The translations under genes and the position numbers were made by a program. Below the pieces are notes generated by a model that saw only the letters and a list, made by a program, of their open reading frames with translations, was not told the origin of the DNA and made no database searches. Shown here piece by piece: positions 1-7,777 of a DNA stretch of 64,000 bases; position 1 is the stretch's first letter, and every line of letters starts with the position of its first letter. The stretch covers positions 1 through 64,000 of the forward strand of contig JBBRLR010000001.1 of NCBI GenBank assembly GCA_038231255.1. Reading direction: 5' to 3'. This DNA comes from JALYUS01 sp038231255 (GTDB taxonomy: Bacteria; Chloroflexota; Chloroflexia; Thermomicrobiales; JALYUS01).

Positions 1-213
1 CCGCGCCTCGACGATCAGGAAAAGGGCAAGTTGAAGCCGATCCGCGGCCTGCCGCCGGACCTCATTGATTTGCCGAACATGTGTCCCTTCGCGCCGCGCT
101 GCGATTACGCGGAGGAGCAGTGTTTCCAACAGAATCCGCTCCTGCGCGAGGTCGTGCCGGGTCATGAGATCGCCTGCTGGTTCAACATCGTCAATGGGGA
201 GAAGGTATCATAA
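1..213 (+). CDS. dppD: Dipeptide/oligopeptide ABC transporter ATP-binding protein, C-terminal part (DppD-like)
   Basis: Only the last 70 codons are present; the frame is open from base 1, so the gene starts before the window. The visible part is the C-terminal oligopeptide-transport extension that follows the ATPase domain in DppD/OppD proteins. It carries the spaced cysteines CPFAPRC, EEQC and ACW typical of that extension, which in some family members binds an Fe-S cluster. The stop codon TAA overlaps the ATG of the next gene by one base, so the two ATPases are translationally coupled and probably form the heterodimeric motor of one importer. The Walker motifs lie outside the window. Confidence 0.9.
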   Translation, partial: PRLDDQEKGKLKPIRGLPPDLIDLPNMCPFAPRCDYAEEQCFQQNPLLREVVPGHEIACWFNIVNGEKVS

Positions 214-1298
214 TGGCGGATCAGATGGCCTCGACCGAGGCAAAGCCGGCGATGAACGGCGCGAATGGGGTTGGGGAGACACTGCTCGAGGTCAATGACC
301 TCGTGATGCACTTCCCGCTCACGCAGGGCATTATTTTGCAGCGCAAGGTCGGCGCGGTGCAGGCGGTGGATGGCGTCTCCTTCACCGTCAAGAAGGGCGA
401 AACGCTCGGCCTCGTCGGCGAGTCCGGTTGCGGCAAAAGCACGACGGGCCGTGCGATCCTCCAACTCTACAAGCCGACCTCCGGCGAAGTGAAGTTCGAG
501 GGCACCGACCTGACGAAGCTCGATGCGAGCCACATGCGTAAGATGCGCCGCCATTTGCAGATGATCTTCCAGGACCCGTACGCCTCGCTCAACCCGCGCA
601 TGACGGTCGGCTCGATCATCTCCGAGCCGATGCAAATCCATAATCTCGTGGATCGTGGCCACCGCAACCAGCGCGTGCAGGAGCTGCTGGAGACGGTCGG
701 CCTCAACCCGTACTTCGCCAATCGCTACCCGCACGAGTTCTCCGGTGGTCAGCGGCAGCGCATCGGCGTCGCGCGCGCCCTCGCCGCGAACCCTGCCTTT
801 ATCGTCGCGGATGAGCCGGTCTCCGCACTCGATGTTTCGATTCAGGCGCAGATCGTCAACCTGCTCGAAGACTTGCAGGAGCAGTTCAACCTGACGTACC
901 TCTTCATCGCGCACGATTTGTCTGTGGTAAAGCACATCTCCGACCGCGTCGCCGTGATGTATCTCGGCAAGATCGTCGAACTCGCCTCGCGCGATACGAT
1001 CTATGAGGAGCCGCTGCACCCGTACACCAAAGCGCTCCTTTCCGCCGTGCCGATCCCCGATCCGGTGATCGAGAAGAAGCGCGAGCGGATCATCCTAACT
1101 GGCGACGTACCCAGCCCGATCAACCCGCCGAGCGGGTGCCACTTCCACACGCGCTGCCAGTACGCGATCAAGGGCACCTGCGACGTGATCGAACCACCGT
1201 TCGAGGATAAGGGCGGCAATCACTTCGTTGCCTGCCACCTCTACACCGCCGAAAGCCCGATCGCCGAGATCAAGCCGACAGCGTCGGTGGGGGACTGA
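213..1298 (+). CDS. dppF: Dipeptide/oligopeptide ABC transporter ATP-binding protein (DppF-like)
   Basis: 361 residues, full length for DppF/OppF. It hydrolyses ATP at the cytoplasmic face to power peptide import. Walker A is GESGCGKST (residues about 69-77), the Q-loop is IFQDPYASLNP, the signature is SGGQRQR (about 175), and Walker B with the catalytic Glu is IVADEPVSALD, followed by an H-loop IAHDLS. The C-terminal third has the peptide-transporter extension with conserved cysteines (GCHFHTRC, ACHLY). The start ATG overlaps the stop of the upstream ATPase gene. A C/G-rich hairpin (1312-1339) lies 13 bases beyond the stop and ends the operon. Confidence 0.95.
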   Translation: MADQMASTEAKPAMNGANGVGETLLEVNDLVMHFPLTQGIILQRKVGAVQAVDGVSFTVKKGETLGLVGESGCGKSTTGRAILQLYKPTSGEVKFEGTDLTKLDASHMRKMRRHLQMIFQDPYASLNPRMTVGSIISEPMQIHNLVDRGHRNQRVQELLETVGLNPYFANRYPHEFSGGQRQRIGVARALAANPAFIVADEPVSALDVSIQAQIVNLLEDLQEQFNLTYLFIAHDLSVVKHISDRVAVMYLGKIVELASRDTIYEEPLHPYTKALLSAVPIPDPVIEKKRERIILTGDVPSPINPPSGCHFHTRCQYAIKGTCDVIEPPFEDKGGNHFVACHLYTAESPIAEIKPTASVGD

Positions 1299-1311
1299 CC
1301 CCACCCCCCTG

Positions 1312-1339
1312 CCCCCTCTCCATCGCAATGGAGAGGGGG
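1312..1339. repeat. Family A hairpin, copy A1
   Basis: A perfect 12-bp stem (CCCCCTCTCCAT / ATGGAGAGGGGG) with a 4-base loop follows the dppF stop. It has no T-tract on either side, so it is not a classical intrinsic terminator. The same CTCTCCAT stem recurs in copy A4 at 14.4 kb, which makes it part of a dispersed family. Confidence 0.75.
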
Positions 1340-1415
1340 AGAGATGCGAATCCGAGATACGTTATCGCCCTGTCATGCGTGGGGCGATTTTCATTTAATG
1401 GGTTCCGCAGGCGGA

Positions 1416-1424
1416 TGGTACAAT
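1416..1424 (+). promoter_or_regulatory. Putative extended -10 promoter of the site-2 protease gene
   Basis: TGGTACAAT fits an extended -10 element (TGn plus a 5/6 match to TATAAT). It lies 71 bases before the GTG start of the M50 protease. No convincing -35 is visible. Inferred from sequence only. Confidence 0.45.
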
Positions 1425-1489
1425 GGGCGAGAAACGCTGCTTGGATGACGTTTCGCCTACCCCGTCTTCGCTAACCGGGAGTCGCTGCT

Positions 1490-2158
1490 GTGTTTGGTCG
1501 CACGGATATCAACCCGCAGGTTTTCGTTTCCATTCTGCTCGCCTTCGTCATCAGCATCACGATCCACGAGTTCGCGCACGCCTATACGGCGACACGGCTG
1601 GGGGATCCGACGCCGCGCGAGCAGGGACGTGTGACGCTGAATCCGATGTCACACCTCGACCCGATTGGTTTCCTTTTTCTCGTCTTTGTGGCGCTGACGG
1701 GCTTCGGCATCGGTTGGGGGAAGCCGGTGCAGTTCAACCCATACCGAATGCGTTGGGGCAAGCATGGCGTTGCGCTGGTCGCCGCAGCGGGGCCGATCTC
1801 GAATGTCATCCTCGCGCTTGTTCTCGCGGTGCCGCAGCGCGTCTTCGCGACCGGCTTCCACACACTTCCGTCGAGTGCGCAGACATTCGTTGACATCCTT
1901 GTCAAACTCAACATCGCTCTCGCGGCGTTCAATCTCATCCCACTCCCGCCGCTCGATGGCTTGAAGATCCTGACGGGCATCCTGCCGGACTTCTGGTATC
2001 CGATCCTCGCGCGACTCGATCAGTACGGCTTTGTGATTCTCTTCCTCGTCATCTTTTTCCAGCCATTGCGGCCCGTTCTGTTCAACATCAGCGCGCCCGT
2101 TTACGAAACGCTGACGCATTTGATCGAGGGAGCGTCCGGTGTCTTCGGAAGCTTCTGA
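1490..2158 (+). CDS. Site-2 protease family (M50) integral membrane metalloprotease
   Basis: 222 residues starting at GTG with a CGGGAG ribosome site about 7 bases upstream. The zinc motif HEFAH is at residues 26-30 in the first membrane segment. The third ligand motif NLIPLPPLDG is at residues 148-157, matching the family NxxPxPxLDG pattern. Four to five hydrophobic segments are visible, and there is no PDZ or CBS domain, so this is a minimal compact S2P like those of many Gram-positive and Chloroflexota genomes. Such enzymes cut transmembrane substrates inside the bilayer. No substrate such as an anti-sigma factor is adjacent, so the target is unknown. Confidence 0.9.
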   Translation: MFGRTDINPQVFVSILLAFVISITIHEFAHAYTATRLGDPTPREQGRVTLNPMSHLDPIGFLFLVFVALTGFGIGWGKPVQFNPYRMRWGKHGVALVAAAGPISNVILALVLAVPQRVFATGFHTLPSSAQTFVDILVKLNIALAAFNLIPLPPLDGLKILTGILPDFWYPILARLDQYGFVILFLVIFFQPLRPVLFNISAPVYETLTHLIEGASGVFGSF

Positions 2159-2170
2159 GGCGAGGAACGA

Positions 2171-2293
2171 CCTAACCCCCGGCCCCTTCCCGCGAGGAAG
2201 GGGTGACTCTTCGCGATACCGGGACGTTTCCGCAACACCTCGATCTCGTGGAGGTCCGCTCCCCTTCCTCGCGGGAAGGGGCCGGGGGTTAGG
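2171..2293. repeat. Family A long inverted repeat, copy A2
   Basis: Two 33-base arms (2171-2203 and 2261-2293) are perfect inverted repeats beginning CCTAACCCCCGGCCCC. They flank a 57-base centre that starts GTGACTC. The same arm and a recognisable version of the centre recur at 37.5 kb and 14.3 kb. The element lies between the M50 gene and the HD gene. An open frame that would extend the HD gene upstream is only the translation of this repeat. Confidence 0.9.
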
Positions 2294-2312
2294 TTCCGTC
2301 CGCTACCGCACC

Positions 2313-2798
2313 ATGCAGGGAATACGCACAATCCTTTCGCCCCTCATGCCGCTCGACGGCACGGCGCGTGATGCGGCGCTCTCCAGCCTGCCGATACCGG
2401 CGGGAGCGGCATTCCGCACGCTGCCAAAAGCGGATCAACGACACGCGCTACGCATCTATCAGGTCCTCGTGATGAGTGGAGAAACGGAAAACGATCTCCT
2501 CGCCGCCGCGCTCCTGCACGATGTTGGCAAGCATCCTGGCATCGGCATTACCCAGCGGACGGCGCGCGTTTTGCTCGCCCGTTGGCCGCGCGCCCTCGTA
2601 TGGGCGACAGCGAACGGGCGGCTGTTCCCGCGCTGGCGGAGCAGCATGGCGCGACTCCTCAATCATGCCGCCCTCGGCGCCGACCTCGCCGTATCATGGG
2701 GCTGCACACCCGCGACCGCCGCCATCATCCGCGCCTCGCACGATTCTAATCCGCCTGACATCGTGCGGCGGTTGCAGGTGGTGGACGACGCGACCTAA
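2313..2798 (+). CDS. HD-domain protein (putative metal-dependent phosphohydrolase)
   Basis: 161 residues. The HD motif LLHDVGKH is at about residues 67-74, preceded by a conserved His (RHALRIY, residue 44) and followed by a further His (NHAALGADLA) and a late Asp near the C-terminus. This is the usual order of metal ligands in small HD hydrolases, which act on nucleotides or phosphoesters. I chose the ATG at 2313 because everything upstream in frame is repeat A2, whose translation (PGPFPRGRG) is artefactual. No obvious ribosome site precedes it; the repeat ends 20 bases before the start. The substrate cannot be told from sequence. Confidence 0.75.
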   Translation: MQGIRTILSPLMPLDGTARDAALSSLPIPAGAAFRTLPKADQRHALRIYQVLVMSGETENDLLAAALLHDVGKHPGIGITQRTARVLLARWPRALVWATANGRLFPRWRSSMARLLNHAALGADLAVSWGCTPATAAIIRASHDSNPPDIVRRLQVVDDAT

Positions 2799-2841
2799 AC
2801 TCCGCCTCCTTCTATTCCGCAGCGTGGGAAGGTGTAGGGAT

Positions 2842-3027
2842 TTAGGTCGCTTCCCGCGCCAGAGTATCCAACAATCCCTGCATATCGCCGATGGCGTGAG
2901 CGCGGCCGCGATGGCCGTAATCGGTGTCGTTGACTATGAAGGGGCCGTGGTCATCAAGCAGGAAGCCGGTGAAGCCGACGCGCTGGAGGGCACGCATCAC
3001 GCGCGCGGCATTGAAATACCCCTCGCC
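2842..3027 (-). pseudogene. C-terminal relic of a mannonate dehydratase (UxuA-like)
   Basis: About 61 codons on the minus strand read like the C-terminal end of UxuA: a helix ending MRALQRVGFTGFLLDDHGP, then YGHRGRAHAIGDMQGLL, and a natural TAA stop at 2842. In intact UxuA (about 350-400 residues) this is the last part of the TIM barrel. The upstream coding sequence is missing: family B repeat B1 (3030-3142) abuts the fragment exactly where homology stops. I read it as a truncated remnant left by deletion or by repeat-mediated rearrangement. It has no start codon or ribosome site of its own. Confidence 0.65.
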
Positions 3028-3029
3028 GA

Positions 3030-3142
3030 TGCAGAGAGCGCAGAGATGCAGAGAACGCGGAGAAGAGAAATGAGAGGAGTCAAACACCTTTTCCCTTCCC
3101 TCTCTGCGTTCTCTGCGCCCTCTGCGATTCTCCCCGGTTTCC
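3030..3142. repeat. Family B inverted repeat, copy B1
   Basis: The left arm is made of GCAGAG/GCGCAGAG units and the right arm (about 3098-3140) is the complementary CTCTGCG units ending TCTCCCCGG, around an AT-richer centre. Eight such elements occur in the window. This copy separates the mannonate dehydratase relic from the acidic hypothetical gene at 3146. Confidence 0.8.
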
Positions 3143-3145
3143 GTA

Positions 3146-3547
3146 TTATGCTCCCAGCCAGTCGCGCTCTTCACCCTCGGGCTGGGCTTCGGTGAAGACG
3201 AGGTAGCGCGTCGCGCCGAGTTCGACATCTTCCACATCAAGCCAGTTCATCGCAGCATCCTCCGCCGCCTCGACGAGGTTGACATCCGGGTCGGCCGCGA
3301 TCCACTCCGACGTGAAGGCGCAGAGGAGTTGTCCCCACGACGCGATGAAGACGGTTCCCTCTTCTTCCATCGGGTCGCCCATGTTGAAGACATTAACGAG
3401 ATACTGCATGGCACCTTCCGCCTGTGCGCGCTCGTGAACCGAAAGGAAGAAAATGCCATCCTCATTCTCATAGGTCGAGCGCGAAACCGATGGATCGCCC
3501 GCCACTTCTGTGAAGATAAACGTCGGTCGCAGTGTTTCCTCTTGCAT
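3146..3547 (-). CDS. Acidic hypothetical protein
   Basis: 133 residues, strongly acidic, no signal peptide and no membrane segment. I do not recognise the family. The pattern (short beta-like blocks, many D/E, a Trp-containing C-terminal tail ending ERDWLGA) suggests a small cytosolic alpha/beta protein. The ATG at 3547 is chosen over an upstream in-frame TTG because a GGAGGG ribosome site lies 8 bases before it. It ends only a few bases before repeat B1, and repeat B2 lies upstream, so it is probably monocistronic. Confidence 0.7.
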   Translation of the reverse strand: MQEETLRPTFIFTEVAGDPSVSRSTYENEDGIFFLSVHERAQAEGAMQYLVNVFNMGDPMEEEGTVFIASWGQLLCAFTSEWIAADPDVNLVEAAEDAAMNWLDVEDVELGATRYLVFTEAQPEGEERDWLGA

Positions 3548-3605
3548 GCCCAAGCCCTCCCGTACAACTCAAAATGACGAACCGCTAATACTGCCCAGAG
3601 GGTGC

Positions 3606-3760
3606 CGCGCAAGGACGCTAGGAAAAGCGAAAGGAACATAGCGCAGAGGACACGGAGGACGCAGAGACCACAGAGAAACATGAAATGGGGTTTTTATTCT
3701 CTCTTCTCTGTGTCCTCCGTGTCCTCTGCGCTTCGTCCTTCTCTCCTTCGTCTTTTCCCC
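3606..3760. repeat. Family B inverted repeat, copy B2
   Basis: The left arm contains GCGCAGAGGACACGGAGGACG and the right arm its near complement (TCCTCCGTGTCCTCTGCGC), with outer arms AGCGAAAGGA/TCCTTCGTC. It fills most of the 3548-3772 gap between two minus-strand genes. Nothing else is seen in that gap. Confidence 0.85.
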
Positions 3761-3772
3761 ACCTTCTGTCGC

Positions 3773-4432
3773 TCATCGCATCGGCGCCTGCTCGAAATCA
3801 GGCTGCTCGAACTGCGGTGGGGACGGGATGTAGATAAGCAACCGGAGCGGACGTGGCGGAAAGGCGAACAGAAACCAGCCCACCGCCATCAGCGCGATGC
3901 CACCCCATGCCACGCCCGGCGCCAACGCGACTGCTCGACCAAACAGCGTCGCATAGACGAGCGGCGAACGAGGCGCGACCGCGCTCCACTGCGACAGCAA
4001 TAATGGCGCGACGAGCATCGGGTAGGCGAGCCAGGTCAGCAGAAATCCACCGAGCAAGCGCGGCATCGCGAAGGCGACGGTGTTCGCGCGGTGCGCGAGC
4101 GAGCCAAGCAGCGCGGGCAGACCGCAGAGCCAGATATTCGCCCAGAAAACGAAGAAGCGCCGGAGCGGCCACGCCCCGAAATCCCAGTCCGTCTCCGCAT
4201 GTATATCCGGCGTGGACGCGACGACGAGGGGGAAGCCGATCACCGTGCGCACCGGCAGCGGATGCACGACCGGATCGCCGCCGATCACACCGGGGTCGTG
4301 CGCCGGTTCGGTGCGCTGCATGCAACAGCCGAGTACGGCGATCGTCAGCCCGACGAGGAAGGCTGCACGTAGCGCGTTCTCCTGCGCCCAGCGATAGATA
4401 CCAATGATACCCCGGACGACACGCTCGTTCAT
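3773..4432 (-). CDS. Hypothetical integral membrane protein
   Basis: 219 residues from the ATG at 4432, which has a GGGGAGCGG ribosome site directly upstream. The longer upstream frame has low-complexity composition and crosses a tandem repeat, so it was not used. A first hydrophobic segment (about 20-40, ending AVLGCC) is followed by an extracytoplasmic loop with FDFGAW-like aromatic residues, then four further membrane spans. The tail is Pro- and Gln-rich and cytoplasmic or periplasmic. I do not recognise the family. The gene lies downstream of the methyltransferase on the same strand, with a 118-base gap. Confidence 0.65.
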   Translation of the reverse strand: MNERVVRGIIGIYRWAQENALRAAFLVGLTIAVLGCCMQRTEPAHDPGVIGGDPVVHPLPVRTVIGFPLVVASTPDIHAETDWDFGAWPLRRFFVFWANIWLCGLPALLGSLAHRANTVAFAMPRLLGGFLLTWLAYPMLVAPLLLSQWSAVAPRSPLVYATLFGRAVALAPGVAWGGIALMAVGWFLFAFPPRPLRLLIYIPSPPQFEQPDFEQAPMR

Positions 4433-4519
4433 CCGCTCCCCTTCATCCCAACCGCATGATGAATCGTGCCCCGGCAGTGTACCGGACGGCCTGATGATGC
4501 ACAAACCTTGCCGGGGAGA

Positions 4520-4546
4520 TTCGAGGTTCGAGGTTCGAGGTTCGAA
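4520..4546. repeat. Short tandem repeat, TTCGAGG x3 plus TTCGAA
   Basis: Three exact copies of the 7-mer TTCGAGG followed by TTCGAA, 5 bases beyond the stop of the methyltransferase gene (read on the minus strand). The unit is close to self-complementary (TTCGAA), so it can also fold. Confidence 0.8.
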
Positions 4547-4550
4547 CTCT

Positions 4551-5315
4551 CTACCCTTTCGTTCCTTCGAGCATCGCGGCCCAGAGATGGAAGGAGCGGG
4601 GCGGGGTAGTGACGATGGCGAAAGCGTCGCGGGCGGATGGTGAAGCCGAGTCGAAAAGCGCTTCAAGGCGTGCGAGGGATTCCGGCGGTGTTTGCTGGCG
4701 GGCCGTCCAATCGGCGAAATCGAGCGGCAAGTCCCAGCGAGTGACGACCGCGAACGGCACACCGATCGCGTCGCCTGCCGACCGCCACTCGGAGATCATC
4801 CAATCCCGGCTGTGCGACGGGTCGCGCAGCATTTCCACCCGATTGATGAAATCCGCCAGTGCGTCGTCCTCCGGGGAGATGATATCCACCACAATGAACC
4901 GGCCCCCCGGTTTGAGCACGCGCGCCATCTCGGCGAGCGGCGGGACGAGCGACGGGAAGTGATGGACGACCATCCGGCAGGCGACGATGTCGAACGTCGC
5001 GTCGGCATAGGCGAGCGCGGCGGCGCTCGCCTCCTCCCATCGCGCGTTCGTGATGCCGCGCGCCGCCGCCAGCCGTGCTGCCTCCGCGAGCATATCGCGG
5101 CTGAGGTCCACGCCGACGACCTCCCGCACATGCGGCGCGAAGGCGAACGCGGTATGCCCGGCCGCGCACCCGACATCAAGCACCGCCATGTCGGCGCTCG
5201 GCGCGGTAGTTTCGACCATCAATGCGAGGTCGGCCCCCTGCGCAAAAATTGGCGACGTGCCATACGCCGCCGCCGCCCGATCGAACTGCCGCCGTATCGC
5301 CTCATCCCGCTCCAC
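4551..5315 (-). CDS. SAM-dependent class I methyltransferase (UbiE/Methyltransf_11 type)
   Basis: 254 residues. The start is GTG at 5315 with a near-perfect GGAGGTGAT ribosome site 5 bases upstream. Motif I (SAM binding) is VLDVGCAAGHTAFA at about residues 45-58. The acidic end of strand 2 is VGVDLS, and motifs post-I to III include FDIVACRMVVHHF and LKPGGRFIVVDI. Length and layout match UbiE-like small-molecule methyltransferases. The substrate cannot be read from sequence, and no quinone or natural-product genes are adjacent. Confidence 0.88.
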   Translation of the reverse strand: MERDEAIRRQFDRAAAAYGTSPIFAQGADLALMVETTAPSADMAVLDVGCAAGHTAFAFAPHVREVVGVDLSRDMLAEAARLAAARGITNARWEEASAAALAYADATFDIVACRMVVHHFPSLVPPLAEMARVLKPGGRFIVVDIISPEDDALADFINRVEMLRDPSHSRDWMISEWRSAGDAIGVPFAVVTRWDLPLDFADWTARQQTPPESLARLEALFDSASPSARDAFAIVTTPPRSFHLWAAMLEGTKG

Positions 5316-5333
5316 ATATCACCTCCGGGTGAA

Positions 5334-5491
5334 ACCAAATGAACCGCAAAGGCGCAAAGAACGCAAGAGGGAAAGAGAGACGAGGAAATGCGCTCCGATT
5401 GGCCCTCGATCGCATGATTCTCCTCAGTCCTCATTCTACCTTGTATCCTTTGGGTTCTTTACGTTTCTTTGCGCCTTTGCGGCTCAATCGG
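5334..5491. repeat. Family B inverted repeat, copy B3
   Basis: The left arm is GAACCGCAAAGGCGCAAAGA and the right arm TCTTTGCGCCTTTGCGG plus flanks. This is the classic form of the family. It occupies nearly all of the gap between the cysteine desulfurase stop and the methyltransferase start, both on the minus strand. Confidence 0.9.
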
Positions 5492-5499
5492 TCCGACCA

Positions 5500-6711
5500 T
5501 TAGACCGCCACCGGAGCGAGAGAGCGGAGGCGGGCGACGAGGCGGGGGAGGAGATCGGCGACGGTCTCGATTTCGTCGGCAGTGTTTTCCGCACCGACCG
5601 AAAACCGGAGCGTGCCGAGCGCGTGCGGTTCCGGGACGCCCATCCCAGTCAGGACGTGGCTCGGCTCGATGCTGCCGCTCGCGCAGGCGGAGCCTGCCGA
5701 CGCCGCGATCCCTTCCGTGTCGAGCAGGATCAACAGTGATTCTGCTTCCACACCGGCGAAACCGAGGCTCACGTTGTTCGCCAGCCGCCGTGTCGGATGG
5801 CCGTTTAGGCAAACATCGGGGATTTCCGCCATCACGCGCGCGATTAGCCGGTCGCGCAGCGCGGCGCAGTACGCCACGGTCCGCGCGCGTCCCGCCTCGG
5901 CGCGGGCGAGCGCGACGGCCATACCGACCGCGTACGCAACGTTTTCCGTCCCCGCGCGGCGATTCATCTCCTGCCCGCCGCCAGTGATCTGCGGGGTCCA
6001 TCGCGTACCACGCCGGGTATACAGGAGGCCGACCCCCTTTGGGCCGTTGAATTTGTGTGCGGAGAGCGAAAGCAAATTCACGCCGAGTTCTTCCACAGCG
6101 AGCGAAAGCGCGCCCGCCGCCTGTACCGCGTCAGTGTGAAAGGGAATATGACGCGCGCGGGCAATCGCCGCGAGTTCGGCAATCGGGTTGATCGTCCCGA
6201 CTTCGTTGTTCGCGTACATGATCGAGACGAGGCACGTTTCGGGCCGAATCGCGGCGTCGAGGTCGCTCGGCGCGATCATGCCGTACTCGTCCACCGGCAG
6301 GTACGTAACATCCACACCGTCCCGCTCCAATGCCGCCGCCGTATGCATGACCGCGTGATGCTCAACAGCGCTCGTGATGAGGTGCGGGCGCGAAATCGCC
6401 CGGCGTGCCTCCGCAACGACGCCGCGCAGCGCGAGATTGTCGCTTTCCGACCCTCCCGAGGTGATCGTGATTTCACGCGGGTGGCAATGGAGCGTTTCCG
6501 CGAGGTCGGCCCGTGCTCGGTCGAGCGCCGCGCGCGCCTGCCGTCCCGCCGCATACAGGCTGGACGGGTTGCCCCATATTTCCCGCCAATAAGGCAGCAT
6601 CGCCTCGATCACCACCGAATCGGTCGGCGTCGTCGCGGCGTGATCGAGGTAGATTGTCGTACCGGGCGATGACTCGGCCATGCGGTCGAACGGCGATACC
6701 AACTCGTTCAC
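5500..6711 (-). CDS. Cysteine desulfurase (IscS/NifS family, class V aminotransferase)
   Basis: 403 residues, full length. It is a PLP enzyme that takes sulfur from L-cysteine as a bound persulfide for Fe-S cluster or thio-cofactor assembly. The N-terminal YLDHAATTP is diagnostic. The PLP region shows TSGGSESDNLA, an EHHAV catalytic His, DAVQAAG, and the Schiff-base lysine in SAHKFNGPKG. The active-site cysteine loop SAGSACASG (about 340-348) is present, and the RRAGTEN motif is intact. The GTG start at 6711 has no well-spaced ribosome site, so translation could begin at the ATG at 6681. No IscU or thiouridylase gene is adjacent. Confidence 0.92.
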   Translation of the reverse strand: MNELVSPFDRMAESSPGTTIYLDHAATTPTDSVVIEAMLPYWREIWGNPSSLYAAGRQARAALDRARADLAETLHCHPREITITSGGSESDNLALRGVVAEARRAISRPHLITSAVEHHAVMHTAAALERDGVDVTYLPVDEYGMIAPSDLDAAIRPETCLVSIMYANNEVGTINPIAELAAIARARHIPFHTDAVQAAGALSLAVEELGVNLLSLSAHKFNGPKGVGLLYTRRGTRWTPQITGGGQEMNRRAGTENVAYAVGMAVALARAEAGRARTVAYCAALRDRLIARVMAEIPDVCLNGHPTRRLANNVSLGFAGVEAESLLILLDTEGIAASAGSACASGSIEPSHVLTGMGVPEPHALGTLRFSVGAENTADEIETVADLLPRLVARLRSLAPVAV

Positions 6712-6875
6712 GCTCCCTATGGATAGCCTGTGCCGTACGGCGCAACCATCGCCGCCGCTTCACCCGTATTGTACGGTGTGTACTCGCAGCCGACAACGCG
6801 ACAACCGACAAACTCGTCGGTTGTCGCCCCAGGAAGTCACCGACTTTCCGCACCCTTCCTGTCATCGCCATCGGG

Positions 6876-6881
6876 TATACT
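6876..6881 (+). promoter_or_regulatory. Putative -10 element of the NarL-type regulator gene
   Basis: TATACT lies 73 bases before the ATG of the response regulator, in the divergent gap between it and the cysteine desulfurase gene. There is no good -35 at the expected spacing, so support is limited. Confidence 0.3.
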
Positions 6882-6948
6882 ACGGACGATGGTGTGCCGC
6901 GCCACCTCAAAAGGCGGCGCAGTGATCGCTTCCGTGGAGAATGCCGGA

Positions 6949-7623
6949 ATGGGCGACGCGCCGACGATTCGAATGCTGATTGTGGACGATCACCGTATGG
7001 TGCGGAGTGGGCTGCGCGGCTTTCTCGAAGGCGAACCGGGCTTGAGCGTCGTTGGTGAGGCGGAGACGGGCGAGGAAGCGATTGCCCGCGTACCGGAATT
7101 GGTGCCCGATGTCGTCCTGATGGATCTGATGATGCCCGGCATGGGCGGCATCGCGGCGATTGACGCGCTGCGGCAGTCGTATCCGTCGCTCAAGATCATC
7201 GCGCTCACCAGCTTCGCCGATGACGAGCAGGTCTTCCCCGCCCTTGAAGCGGGCGCGGACGGCTACCTGCTCAAAGATATTGACCCGGACGAATTGGTCG
7301 CCGCCATCCGGGCCGTCTATGCGGGCGAGTCGCCGCTCGACCCCGAAGTTGCGAAGCGGCTCCTTTCCCGCTTTCAGCGGCCAGCCACTACGCAAGTAGG
7401 CACGCTACTATCGCATGAAGCGCTCACCGAGCGCGAACATGAAGTCCTCCAACTCCTCACGCAGGGCATGAGCAACAAAGAGATCGCCCATGATTTGTTC
7501 ATCGGCGACCGCACCGTCAAAAGCCATCTCAGCGCCATCTTCCAGAAACTGGCCGTCACCGACCGCACGCAAGCCGCACTCTATGCGGTTCGCAATGGGT
7601 TGGTGGACAGCGACGAGCGATGA
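6949..7623 (+). CDS. NarL/LuxR-family response regulator
   Basis: 224 residues from the ATG at 6949, which has GGAGA 8 bases upstream. A longer in-frame extension upstream is rejected because the NarL receiver normally starts with the motif IRMLIVDDHRMVRSG seen directly after this ATG. The receiver has the acidic pair DD, the phosphorylation Asp in VVLMDLMMPG, the Thr/Ser position in IALTSF and the Lys in YLLKDI. The C-terminal LuxR-type helix-turn-helix is LTEREHEVLQLL then SNKEIAHDLFIGDRTVKSH. It should activate or repress promoters on phosphorylation. No histidine kinase gene is nearby, so it is an orphan regulator. Confidence 0.9.
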   Translation: MGDAPTIRMLIVDDHRMVRSGLRGFLEGEPGLSVVGEAETGEEAIARVPELVPDVVLMDLMMPGMGGIAAIDALRQSYPSLKIIALTSFADDEQVFPALEAGADGYLLKDIDPDELVAAIRAVYAGESPLDPEVAKRLLSRFQRPATTQVGTLLSHEALTEREHEVLQLLTQGMSNKEIAHDLFIGDRTVKSHLSAIFQKLAVTDRTQAALYAVRNGLVDSDER

Positions 7624-7777
7624 CGACAGATATCCTGCATTCAGACATCAGCAATTAACGACCATCGTCCTTTCGGACGACCTTGCATCTTCCCGACCGA
7701 CCGATGTGCGGGTTCTACTCCTTCCCGTAGATTGGACGGAGAAGCATTCGGCTTCGTTTCGGCGATGAGGACAGCCA

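Noticed and set aside
2139..2312. N-terminal extension of the HD protein (58 codons more)
   Set aside because: The extension is the translation of palindromic repeat A2, and the HD domain starts after it.
4520..4546. Short direct repeats as a CRISPR array
   Set aside because: Units are 7 bases with no spacers. No cas gene is in the window.
3758..4762. Longer version of the membrane protein gene starting at 4762
   Set aside because: The extra 110 codons overlap the methyltransferase gene and the TTCGAGG tandem repeat, and the ATG at 4432 has a good ribosome site.
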